Below, piece after piece: positions 43,849 through 51,528 of a DNA stretch of 64,000 bases. The stretch comes from Chryseobacterium cupriresistens (GTDB taxonomy: Bacteria; Bacteroidota; Bacteroidia; Flavobacteriales; Weeksellaceae), in NCBI RefSeq assembly GCF_046614675.1, contig NZ_JBKKJT010000002.1, positions 186,001 through 250,000 on the forward strand, given 5' to 3'. The position numbers were made by a program, and so were the translations under genes. The notes under the pieces were generated by a model. It was not told the origin of the DNA and made no database searches. It saw nothing but the letters and a program-made list of their open reading frames with translations. The first letter of the stretch is position 1, and every line of letters starts with the position of its first letter.

Positions 43849-44369
43849 GAAATATAATCTTAGTATTGGGACTGTTCCTGAGTTCATTGTTATCTGCTCA
43901 GGAAAAAGTGAAATCAATATTTGATATTGCCAGAAGCGGAACGGTTGCTGAAGTACAGGAACTGATGAAACAAAATCCGGATGTGATCAATCAGACCAAT
44001 GAACACGGATTTTCACCCCTTATTCTGGCCTGTTACAGAGGAAATACAGACGTTGCCGATTTTCTGATTGAAAATGTAAAAGATGTCAATTACAAAAGCC
44101 GTGAAGGAACGGCATTGGCAGGTCTTGCGATTAAATACAACAAAGACCTTGTAGAACATCTGCTTAAGAAAAAAGCAGATCCCAATATTGCAGACGAAAC
44201 AGGATATACTCCTTTATTCTGGGCTGTAAAATCCGGAAATAAAGATCTGGTAGAACAGCTGCTGAAATATAAAGCAGATAAAACAAAGAAAGATTCAATG
44301 GGAATGACCCCTTTCGAATATGCATTACAAACCAATAACAAGGAAATTATTAATCTTTTAAAAAATTGA
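43845..44369 (+). CDS. secreted ankyrin-repeat protein
   Basis: This 174-residue protein has a signal peptide (MRNIILVLGLFLSSLLSAQ) and about four ankyrin repeats (NEHGFSPLILACYRGNTDVA; DETGYTPLFWAVKSGNKDLV; DSMGMTPFEYALQTNNKEI). Ankyrin repeats serve as protein-protein docking surfaces; periplasmic ones, such as AnkB beside catalase, appear in oxidative-stress loci. It overlaps the YceI gene by 4 nt and ends 1 nt before the next gene, showing tight coupling. It may hold the redox proteins of this operon together; that is inference. Confidence 0.88.
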   Translation: MRNIILVLGLFLSSLLSAQEKVKSIFDIARSGTVAEVQELMKQNPDVINQTNEHGFSPLILACYRGNTDVADFLIENVKDVNYKSREGTALAGLAIKYNKDLVEHLLKKKADPNIADETGYTPLFWAVKSGNKDLVEQLLKYKADKTKKDSMGMTPFEYALQTNNKEIINLLKN

Positions 44370-44370
44370 T

Positions 44371-45120
44371 ATGAAAAAAACTCTACTAGCGCTAAGCGTA
44401 CTTTTTGCCAATTTCGCATTGGCACAGTTTTCGTCAGGAACGGTAAACTTACCGGCAACTTCCATGACGGTGAAATTAGATACAACTCCTTCGGGAGTAA
44501 CGATTACGGTAACTGGTGACAGCAACTCTATGATGGGAATAGGTTTTGGAACTACCGGGATGGCTGCGGGATCAGACGGATTTATTTATAACTCTTCTGC
44601 CAATAGAGACTATTCGTTCAATAATGTTCCTAATGCACCTTCGGCCGATGCATCTCAGGACTGGACAGAAACTTCGAACACTGTATCCGGATCTACAAGA
44701 ACTGTAGTGGCAACAAGGTCACTTACAGGTGGAACAGGAGATTTTGCCATTGCCAATGCTGCCGGAACCATCAATATTTTCTATTCCCGTAAAAGTGGAG
44801 GAACTTCTTTAGGATATCATGATGCAGGAAGAGGATATGCAACATTGACGATGACAGCTGCCACTTTATCTACCAATGAAATTACAGCTGATAGCAAAAA
44901 GGTAAATCTATATCCTAATCCGGCAAAATCAACCGTTAATTTCAAAAATTCTGACAAAATAAAATCCGTTGATATCTACGAAGCAACAGGCAGAAAAGTA
45001 TTGTCAATAAAACCGGATGGAGAAAGCATCAGTATTGAAAATCTGAAATCAGGAAGTTACTATCTTGAAATTCAGCTTAAAGATGGAAGTACATCTTATG
45101 AAAAACTGATCAAAGAATAA
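44371..45120 (+). CDS. DOMON-like surface protein with T9SS sorting domain
   Basis: This 249-residue protein has a signal peptide (MKKTLLALSVLFANFALAQ). The domain at about residues 20-170 reads like a DOMON haem- or sugar-binding fold (MGIGFGTTGMAAGSDGFIYN, QDWTETSNTVSGSTRTVV, TRSLTGGTGDF, LGYHDAGRGYATLTM). A type A T9SS sorting domain starts near residue 180 (VNLYPNPAKSTVNF) and ends YEKLIKE. It should therefore be exported to the cell surface. It is the last gene of the operon with a barrel, a cytochrome c, a YceI protein and an ankyrin protein. The T9SS signal is secure; the DOMON call is based on motif pattern and needs profile comparison. Confidence 0.78.
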   Translation: MKKTLLALSVLFANFALAQFSSGTVNLPATSMTVKLDTTPSGVTITVTGDSNSMMGIGFGTTGMAAGSDGFIYNSSANRDYSFNNVPNAPSADASQDWTETSNTVSGSTRTVVATRSLTGGTGDFAIANAAGTINIFYSRKSGGTSLGYHDAGRGYATLTMTAATLSTNEITADSKKVNLYPNPAKSTVNFKNSDKIKSVDIYEATGRKVLSIKPDGESISIENLKSGSYYLEIQLKDGSTSYEKLIKE

Positions 45121-45157
45121 TTTTTCAGAAAAAACACACCTCAATATTTTTTAAACA

Positions 45158-45190
45158 GATACCTCTGATTTTTCAGGGGTATCATTTTTT
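45158..45190 (+). terminator. terminator of the redox operon
   Basis: GATACCTCTGA and TCAGGGGTATC pair (one T-G) around a T-rich loop and are followed by six T. Confidence 0.85.
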
Positions 45191-45295
45191 CTTAAAGTCC
45201 CAATTTCAGGGTGATTGCTTTAAAATTCTTATATTTGTATGTATCCTGATTCTTAATAAAGGAAAATTTTTTGACCTTATAATTTTTACGATCCT

Positions 45296-46141
45296 ATGGA
45301 ATTCAAAACCTTAGCTGATATCACAATAGATGAACTTTTATCAGTATTCAATTACTCATTTTCTGATTATGTTGTTCCTTTTCACTTGACAAAAGAAGTG
45401 CTTGTTTCAAAAATTGCAGCAGAAAAATTAGATCTGAGTTTGTCTGCCGGAGCATTTGAAGAGGGGAAACTGGTTGGCTTTATCCTTCAGTCTGAAAAAA
45501 TTGAAAACGGGGAGAAAATTATTTACAATGGCGGTACAGGAGTAGTTCCGGAAAGCAGAGGCAAGGGATTGGTGAGAAAAATGTATGATTTTATCATTCC
45601 TGTTTTAAAGGATAGAAATGCCAATACCTTATTGCTTGAAGTGATTGAAGGAAATCAGCCTGCCATCAGAGCTTATGAAAATCTTGGGTTTACGATTGTA
45701 CGAAGATTACTTTGCTTCAACGGAAGTATTCAGCAGGGAAAAGAAAATGCTGAGGTTTCTATTAAGGATTTGAAAGAATTTCAATGGGAGTTGTTATGTT
45801 CTTTCTGGGATATTGAACCTTCATGGCAGGGATCAGTTTTCGTATTGGAACCGATGCCTGAAAATTATGTGACTTTAGGTGCTTATGAAAGGGAAAAGCT
45901 CGTCGGATATATTGTTTATGGTCCTGCATCGAAAAAAGTATATCAGTTTGCTGTAGATAAGAATTACAGAAATAAGGGAATTGGTACAAAACTCTTTAAT
46001 GCTATCAGAGAAAAAAATAACGGGCAGGCGATAGCGTTAAACAATGTGGATGATTCTTCAGAAAGTACAGATAAGTTTCTTAGCGAAAAAATAGGACTGA
46101 ACAACTGGCTGTCACAATTTGAAATGAAAAGGTCTATTTAA
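45296..46141 (+). CDS. GNAT family N-acetyltransferase (two GNAT domains)
   Basis: This 281-residue protein has two acetyl-CoA-binding GNAT cores. The first (about residues 50-135) has VPESRGKGLVRKMYDF followed by NQPAIRAYENLGF; the second (about 195-275) has VDKNYRNKGIGTKLFNAIRE. Each Q/R-x-x-G-x-G/A loop holds the acetyl-CoA pyrophosphate. The acceptor substrate cannot be predicted. A TATATTTG element lies at 45230-45237. The gene stands alone between two terminators or promoters. Confidence 0.85.
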   Translation: MEFKTLADITIDELLSVFNYSFSDYVVPFHLTKEVLVSKIAAEKLDLSLSAGAFEEGKLVGFILQSEKIENGEKIIYNGGTGVVPESRGKGLVRKMYDFIIPVLKDRNANTLLLEVIEGNQPAIRAYENLGFTIVRRLLCFNGSIQQGKENAEVSIKDLKEFQWELLCSFWDIEPSWQGSVFVLEPMPENYVTLGAYEREKLVGYIVYGPASKKVYQFAVDKNYRNKGIGTKLFNAIREKNNGQAIALNNVDDSSESTDKFLSEKIGLNNWLSQFEMKRSI

Positions 46142-46225
46142 CAGCGATTAATTTTGATTCAAACAAAATAAGAGGTTTTAATATACTTTTAATCTCTTAA
46201 ACTTTTCAGGGAGAAGGATAGGATG

Positions 46226-46233
46226 TAACTTTG
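46226..46233 (+). promoter_or_regulatory. -7 element of phosphodiesterase gene
   Basis: TAACTTTG matches TAnnTTTG and overlaps the TTG at 46231, supporting the ATG at 46252 as the start of translation. Confidence 0.5.
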
Positions 46234-46251
46234 CCGAAAATTTTTAAAATA

Positions 46252-47535
46252 ATGAAGCGAGGAATCCATTTTTTACTGCTGCTCATTTCCTTTACGGCTT
46301 TTGCCCAGCAGGCCAATATTGATACTGCCCAGGTTGTAATACCAGAAAGACAAAACAGTACTGAAGCACAGTCGAAACCTTATGTGATTATGATATCAAC
46401 GGATGGTTTCCGTTATGATTATGCTAAGAAATATAATGCTGAAAATCTTTTAAAACTGGCTAATGGCGGTGTAAAGGCTGAAGCAATGATTCCAAGCTAT
46501 CCAAGTATTACTTTCCCCAACCACTGGAGTCTTATCACAGGGCTTTATCCTTCCCATCATGGCCTGATTGATAATTTTTTCTATGATTATAAGAGAAAAG
46601 AAGGATATGCGATGAGCAATAAGAAAAATGCTGAGGACGGAAGCTGGTATGGAGGAACTCCGCTTTGGGGGCTTGCTGAAAAACAGGGAATGGTGTCGGC
46701 CTCTTTAATGTGGGTAGGATCTGCCAGCGATGCAGGAGGGATGAGACCCACTTATTATTATCCATATCACGAAAAGTTCACACCTTCCGAAAAGGTAGAA
46801 AAAGTGGTAAACTGGCTGAAACTGCCTGAAGATAAAAGACCTCATTTTATTTCATTGTACTTCCCGGAAGTAGATGGGAGCGGGCATCATTTTGGTCCTG
46901 ATGCGAAAGAAACGGAAACAGCTGTTCATCTGATAGATCAGGCTATTGGTGATCTTGTTCAGAAAGTAAATGGATTAGGATTGAAAAATGTCAACTTTGT
47001 TTTTGTTTCCGATCACGGGATGATTAAAGTAGACAGTGGTACACCTTTGGAAATTCCTGCTCTTCTTTTTGATAAAAACAGATTTGATTTTTATAATTCC
47101 CAGACTTTGTTGAGAATTTATGTTAAAAATCCGGATGAGGTAAAAGCAGTTTACAAAGAACTGAAGGCTAATAAAACGGATGATTACGAAGTATATCTTG
47201 ATAAAAAACTTCCCAGATACCTTCACTTTGCAACAAGAGATGACCAGTACAACAGAATAGGACAGATTCTTCTGATTCCTAAAGCCCCAAAAATATTTCT
47301 GGAAAAAGGTAAGAAAACATCTGTTGGAAAACACGGCTATAACCCTAAAGTTGTACCGGAAATGAAAGCGGTTTTCTTTGCCTGGGGACCGGAATTTAAA
47401 AGCAATATGGTGATCTGCGAATTTGCGAACATCAATGTTTATCCATTGGTAGCTGAGGTTTTAGGATTAAAAATTGATCAGCCTATTGATGGAAAACTGA
47501 AAGTTTTAAAAAGAACTTTAAAAAACAAAAAATAG
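46252..47535 (+). CDS. ectonucleotide pyrophosphatase/phosphodiesterase (NPP/alkaline phosphatase superfamily)
   Basis: This 427-residue exported enzyme has a signal peptide (MKRGIHFLLLLISFTAFAQ). The two-metal active site of the superfamily is visible: D51 in STDGFR, nucleophile T87 in SITFPNH, the PEVDGSGHHFGPD segment, SDHGM, and the final His in GKHGYNP. NPP enzymes cleave nucleotide pyrophosphate or phosphodiester bonds outside the cytoplasm, probably to gain phosphate or nucleosides. I moved the start from TTG 46231 because that codon lies in the -7 promoter element. A strong bidirectional terminator separates it from the convergent NmrA-like gene. Confidence 0.88.
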   Translation: MKRGIHFLLLLISFTAFAQQANIDTAQVVIPERQNSTEAQSKPYVIMISTDGFRYDYAKKYNAENLLKLANGGVKAEAMIPSYPSITFPNHWSLITGLYPSHHGLIDNFFYDYKRKEGYAMSNKKNAEDGSWYGGTPLWGLAEKQGMVSASLMWVGSASDAGGMRPTYYYPYHEKFTPSEKVEKVVNWLKLPEDKRPHFISLYFPEVDGSGHHFGPDAKETETAVHLIDQAIGDLVQKVNGLGLKNVNFVFVSDHGMIKVDSGTPLEIPALLFDKNRFDFYNSQTLLRIYVKNPDEVKAVYKELKANKTDDYEVYLDKKLPRYLHFATRDDQYNRIGQILLIPKAPKIFLEKGKKTSVGKHGYNPKVVPEMKAVFFAWGPEFKSNMVICEFANINVYPLVAEVLGLKIDQPIDGKLKVLKRTLKNKK

Positions 47536-47560
47536 TATTGATTTAAAGATATTATAAAAT

Positions 47561-47591
47561 AAATTCGGCGCACCAAAGGTGCGCCGAATTT
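47561..47591. terminator. bidirectional terminator between convergent genes
   Basis: A 14-bp perfect stem (AAATTCGGCGCACC with GGTGCGCCGAATTT, loop AAA) with A and T tracts on its two sides serves both the phosphodiesterase gene (+) and the NmrA-like gene (-). Confidence 0.88.
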
Positions 47592-47647
47592 ACTTATAGC
47601 CAGCATTTTAATTCCAGTCCTGAACTTTTGTTTCAAGACAAAAGAAA

Positions 47648-48526
47648 TTAAAATTGAGAAGCAAACTCCTTTGCAAAATCTTCTAATTTAACACTTCCTG
47701 TAATCGGGGAACCATGATCAATAAAATCTTTCTGTACAACACCGGTTCTTATTCCTCTTCCCATTTCAACATACAAATTAGCCATATCTTCAGGTAATCC
47801 CGCCTGAAGCATTCCGTTTAAAGAATCTTCATCAGAGAATTCTACCCATGGAAGTTCAGGTTTATTAACAGATGTTCCCAGAACCTTTGCAAAGTCAGAA
47901 GCTTTTCTTACATCACTTACAATATATCTGATGTTGTTAGCTTTTTCATCTTTTACCAATTCTTCAGCGGCAGCGTTGGCTATATCATTGGGATGTACTA
48001 CAGGTACTTCAATATCTGCAGGATAATTTCCTCCAATGATTCCTGCATTTTGAATTAAAGGAATATCATTGAAAAAATTATTGTAAAAATATCCGGCTCT
48101 TAAAAAAGTAAAAGAAGTGTCTTCTACGTCATTATATATTTTTTCAATATTGTGAAGACCCGCAATAGGACCGTTTTCTACCGGAGATTCTGCACCTACA
48201 CTGCTTAACATGACAGCTCTTTTTACATTCGTATTTTTCAAAGCTTCAGCATAATTTTTTCCTGCATTGGTCGTGTTTTCCACAATTTTATCCGGGCTGA
48301 TCGCTGGAGGGGTCATCACAAAAACTGCATCCGCTCCATCAAATGTTTGTGTTAAAAAATCAACGTCTGTGATAGACCCAATGGCCGGAGTTGCACCCAG
48401 AGATTCAATATCCTGTTTTCTGGCATCGCTGCTGCTTACTATGGTAATATTGTGCCCGTCGGCAATTAATTTTTGTGCTAATGGTTTAGCTACATTTCCT
48501 AGTGATCCTGTGATTATAATTTTCAT
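47648..48526 (-). CDS. NmrA-like NAD(P)-binding protein
   Basis: This 292-residue Rossmann-fold protein begins MKIIITGSLGNVAKPLAQ, an NAD(P)-binding G-x-x-G-x-x-A/P loop, and continues with VFVMTPPAI and VKRAVMLSSVGA as in NmrA/quinone-reductase-2-like SDR proteins. The first 19 codons of the longer open frame are Lys/Tyr-rich and overlap the promoter, so the ATG at 48524-48526 is used. It is divergent from an HxlR-type regulator gene, a pairing usual for electrophile- or quinone-responsive reductases, and is probably controlled by it. Confidence 0.85.
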   Translation of the reverse strand: MKIIITGSLGNVAKPLAQKLIADGHNITIVSSSDARKQDIESLGATPAIGSITDVDFLTQTFDGADAVFVMTPPAISPDKIVENTTNAGKNYAEALKNTNVKRAVMLSSVGAESPVENGPIAGLHNIEKIYNDVEDTSFTFLRAGYFYNNFFNDIPLIQNAGIIGGNYPADIEVPVVHPNDIANAAAEELVKDEKANNIRYIVSDVRKASDFAKVLGTSVNKPELPWVEFSDEDSLNGMLQAGLPEDMANLYVEMGRGIRTGVVQKDFIDHGSPITGSVKLEDFAKEFASQF

Positions 48527-48552
48527 ATGTAAATATTTTTTATTTCTGAGAA

Positions 48553-48591
48553 CAAAGTTATATTTGTACTTACTTTTATACAAGTACTTAC
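48553..48591. promoter_or_regulatory. NmrA-like gene promoter with HxlR-type operator
   Basis: On the minus strand TTG, a 20-nt spacer and TAACTTTG (48583 down to 48553) form a consensus promoter. Overlapping it are an inverted repeat TTGTA-N10-TACAA (48564-48583) and two copies of GTACTTAC (48566-48573, 48584-48591). A regulator bound here would block the promoter. Confidence 0.6.
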
Positions 48592-48607
48592 CCTAAAGTA
48601 TGTAGAT

Positions 48608-49036
48608 ATGACAGCGATTAAAGAAAGTTCAACCATTCAGGAGAATAAAAAAACAGTGCAGGATTGTCCTGTAATGTACGTTATGGAAAGAATTGGAGGA
48701 TTCTGGAAACCGATTATCCTGTTCAATCTTTCCACAGGAGAAAAAAGATACAGCGAATTGAAAAAAGCAATTCCTGCCGTAACAGAAAAAATGCTTATCC
48801 AGCATTTGAAACAGCTTGAAACAGACGGACTCATTATCAGAACAGCAAAACCTGTAGTGCCACCTCATGTGACCTATAAACTGAGTGAAGCAGGGAATGA
48901 ACTGGCTCCAGTGATTGATGCCATGGCAGCATGGGCTTTTCAGGATATGGAAAGAAATGATAATAAATGTACTGAAGGAAACAGATATATAACGAATCAG
49001 GATCAGAATGCTTTTAGCCAAAATCTGAAAAAATAA
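48608..49036 (+). CDS. HxlR-family transcriptional regulator
   Basis: This 142-residue winged-helix protein has the family core: DCPVMYVMERIGGFWKPIIL, then RYSELKKAIPAVTEKMLIQH, LKQLETDGLIIR and PPHVTYKLSEAGNELAPVI. The conserved Cys near the N-terminus (DCP) is the residue that senses quinones or electrophiles in several HxlR/YodB regulators. It is transcribed away from the NmrA-like gene across an operator-like repeat. Target control is inferred from that layout. Confidence 0.9.
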   Translation: MTAIKESSTIQENKKTVQDCPVMYVMERIGGFWKPIILFNLSTGEKRYSELKKAIPAVTEKMLIQHLKQLETDGLIIRTAKPVVPPHVTYKLSEAGNELAPVIDAMAAWAFQDMERNDNKCTEGNRYITNQDQNAFSQNLKK

Positions 49037-49038
49037 AG

Positions 49039-49068
49039 CAGGCTCTTCGATCTGAAGAACCTGTTTCT
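49039..49068 (+). terminator. terminator of HxlR gene
   Basis: CAGGCTCTTC and GAAGAACCTG pair with one mismatch around GATCT, followed by TTTCTG. The T run is short, so confidence is moderate. Confidence 0.55.
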
Positions 49069-49088
49069 GTTACTATTTTATAGAAGAA

Positions 49089-50144
49089 TTATAAAGACTG
49101 CATATCAATAACGAAACGGTATTTTACATCGCTTTTAAGCATTCTTTCATATGCGTTGTTGATATCCTGCATTTTAATCAGTTCAATATCAGATACAATA
49201 TTATGTTTTCCACAGAAATCTAACAGTTCCTGGGTTTCTGCAATACCTCCGATTAAAGATCCTGCTACAGAACGACGTTGGAAGATCATAGGTCTTGTAC
49301 TTACCTGCGTTTCCTGGAATTCACCTACGAATCCTACGAGAACCAGAGTTCCGTTCAGAGAAAGAGTCTGCATATAAGGATTGATATCGTGTTCGTAAGG
49401 TACCGTATCAATGATAAGGTCGAATTTACCTTTTACAGCATCCATTTGAGAATCATCCGTAGAGATTACTACGTGATCTGCTCCAAGCTGTTTCGCATCA
49501 TCCGTTTTTCCCGGAGTTCTTGAGAATAAAGTAACTTCTGCTCCCAGTCCTTTTGCTAGTTTGATAGCCATATGACCTAAACCGCCTAATCCTACAACGG
49601 CTACTTTTGAACCCGGACCAGCGTTCCAGTGTCTTAACGGTGACCATGTGGTAATTCCTGCGCACAGAAGGGGTGCTACTGCTGCCAGATCTAAATTTTC
49701 AGGAACACTTAAAACAAAATGTTCATCAACAACTACTTTTTGAGAATATCCTCCAAAAGTATGACCTCCAAGGTGCTTATCTTTTCCGTTATAAGTCCCT
49801 GTAAATCCATTCTGGCAATATTGCTCCAGATCGTGCTGACAACTGTCGCAATGTCCGCATGAATCCACCATGCATCCTACTGCCGCCAGATCTCCTGCTT
49901 TAAATTTGGAAACCTCACTTCCTACTTTGGTAATTCTTCCAACAATTTCATGTCCCGGAACTACAGGATATAAAGATCCGCCCCAGTCATTTCTGGCTGT
50001 ATGAAGGTCAGAGTGGCATACCCCGCAGTATAGGATTTCAATCTCTACATCTTTTGAGGTGACTTCTCTTCTTTCAATATTCATTTCTTTCAGATCTGCT
50101 GTGGTAGACTCTGCACCATAAGCTTTTACTGTTATTGTACTCAT
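49089..50144 (-). CDS. zinc-dependent NAD(P) alcohol dehydrogenase (YahK/CAD-like)
   Basis: This 351-residue enzyme has the catalytic zinc ligands C40 (CGVCHSD) and H65/E66 (PGHE), and the structural zinc cysteines C96, C99, C102 and C110. The Rossmann loop is GLGGLGHMAIKLAKGLGAEV. The pattern fits cinnamyl-alcohol-dehydrogenase-like aldehyde reductases such as YahK, which reduce many aldehydes with NADPH. It is divergent from an AraC-family regulator gene across 257 nt, which suggests substrate-dependent control. Confidence 0.93.
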   Translation of the reverse strand: MSTITVKAYGAESTTADLKEMNIERREVTSKDVEIEILYCGVCHSDLHTARNDWGGSLYPVVPGHEIVGRITKVGSEVSKFKAGDLAAVGCMVDSCGHCDSCQHDLEQYCQNGFTGTYNGKDKHLGGHTFGGYSQKVVVDEHFVLSVPENLDLAAVAPLLCAGITTWSPLRHWNAGPGSKVAVVGLGGLGHMAIKLAKGLGAEVTLFSRTPGKTDDAKQLGADHVVISTDDSQMDAVKGKFDLIIDTVPYEHDINPYMQTLSLNGTLVLVGFVGEFQETQVSTRPMIFQRRSVAGSLIGGIAETQELLDFCGKHNIVSDIELIKMQDINNAYERMLKSDVKYRFVIDMQSL

Positions 50145-50401
50145 TTTTATATTTAGTTTATTTAGGGTTATAAATTATGATATTCAATATGAACCTATGC
50201 TGTTCCTTAAGAGAACTAATCCGGAAAAGCTTTTCCCTTTTTGAGGAATGTCCGTATTAAAAGTTTCTATAACGATACAAAAGTCGAAACTTTCCTGTAA
50301 ACAAAACTTATACAGATTACCGAATTACTTACCAATTTTACAGGCACCATTTCAGTTACAAATGAAAGTGGTAATTTTGAATAGCAATAAAAATATACTT
50401 C

Positions 50402-51304
50402 ATGGAAAATCAGAAGGTTGAAATCTACAACAGTGTTTCGGAATACAATAAAATGGCCAATCATGAAACCCTGCATCCGCTGGTGAGTATTATTGATTTT
50501 TCCAAATCTGATCCTATCTGCCAGCACCAAAGAAAATTCGGGTTTTATACCGTTTTTCTGAAAGATGTAATGTGCGGAGATATGCAGTATGGGAAACACA
50601 GCTACGATTATCAGGAAGGAACTTTAGTTTTTATTGCTCCCGGACAGACGTATGGAATTTATAATAATGACAGATTTATCCAGCCTGCAGGTTTTGCCCT
50701 TATTTTTCATCCTGATTTAATTAAAGGAACCAACTTAGGGAAGAATATGAAAGACTATTCCTTCTTCTCTTATGATGTACATGAAGCGCTTCATCTTTCA
50801 GAAAAAGAAAGAGAAGTGGTGCTGGATTGCTTTAAAAATATTAAACTGGAGCTGGAACAGGCTATTGATAAACATAGTAAATCTTTAATTGTTAATAATA
50901 TTGAACTCTTTCTGAACTACTGTATGCGTTTTTACGACCGGCAATTCATTACAAGAGATCATATCAATCAGGGTGTCATAGGTAAATTTGAAAATCTGGT
51001 GGATGATTATTTAAAATCTGAAAATCCGAAGAATATAGGTTTTCCTATGGTGAACTATTTTGCGGAAAAGCTAAATCTTTCTGCCAATTATTTCGGAGAT
51101 CTGATCAAAAAAGAACTGGGAATCTCAGCTCAGGAGTTTATCCACAATAAACTGATTGATATAGCTAAAGAACAGATTCTGGATCAGGGAAAAACAATAA
51201 GCGAAATTTCTTATGATCTGGGCTTTAAATATCCACAGCATTTTACAAGGCTGTTCAAAACCAAAGTAGGAATTTCACCCAGCGAATATAAAACCCTGAA
51301 CTAG
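50402..51304 (+). CDS. AraC-family transcriptional regulator
   Basis: This 300-residue protein has an N-terminal cupin-like sensor domain (about residues 30-170, with GTLVFIAPGQTYGI) and a C-terminal double helix-turn-helix (about 205-300). The latter shows the signature FAEKLNLSANYFGDLIKKEL and ISEISYDLGFKYPQHFTRLF, ending VGISPSEYK. It probably activates the divergent alcohol dehydrogenase gene in response to an aldehyde or aromatic effector; the effector is not known. A pair of about 94-bp tandem repeats follows the gene. Confidence 0.9.
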   Translation: MENQKVEIYNSVSEYNKMANHETLHPLVSIIDFSKSDPICQHQRKFGFYTVFLKDVMCGDMQYGKHSYDYQEGTLVFIAPGQTYGIYNNDRFIQPAGFALIFHPDLIKGTNLGKNMKDYSFFSYDVHEALHLSEKEREVVLDCFKNIKLELEQAIDKHSKSLIVNNIELFLNYCMRFYDRQFITRDHINQGVIGKFENLVDDYLKSENPKNIGFPMVNYFAEKLNLSANYFGDLIKKELGISAQEFIHNKLIDIAKEQILDQGKTISEISYDLGFKYPQHFTRLFKTKVGISPSEYKTLN

Positions 51305-51500
51305 TTTTTTAACACGAATAACACTAATTTTTTTACGAATTACACAATAATGGTTTGTGAATATTTGTGCCTGCATTTGTGGAATTAGTGGTTAAATTAT
51401 TTTTAACACGAATAACGCTAATCTTTTCACCAATGACACCATAATTATTAGTGAATATTTGTGTACTCATTTGTGAAATTTGTGTTTAAATAATTAAATT
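51305..51500. repeat. two tandem copies of a ~94-bp intergenic repeat
   Basis: TTTTAACACGAATAACRCTAAT begins each unit (AACACG at 51311 and 51405), and each contains GTGAATATTTGTG and ATTTGTG. Within the first unit CACTAATT faces AATTAGTG, so each copy can fold as a hairpin. The copies are clearly related but diverged. They fill the AraC-carboxylesterase spacer. Confidence 0.8.
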
Positions 51501-51528
51501 TAAAGAGAAAAGTTTTCACAGTTTTAAG

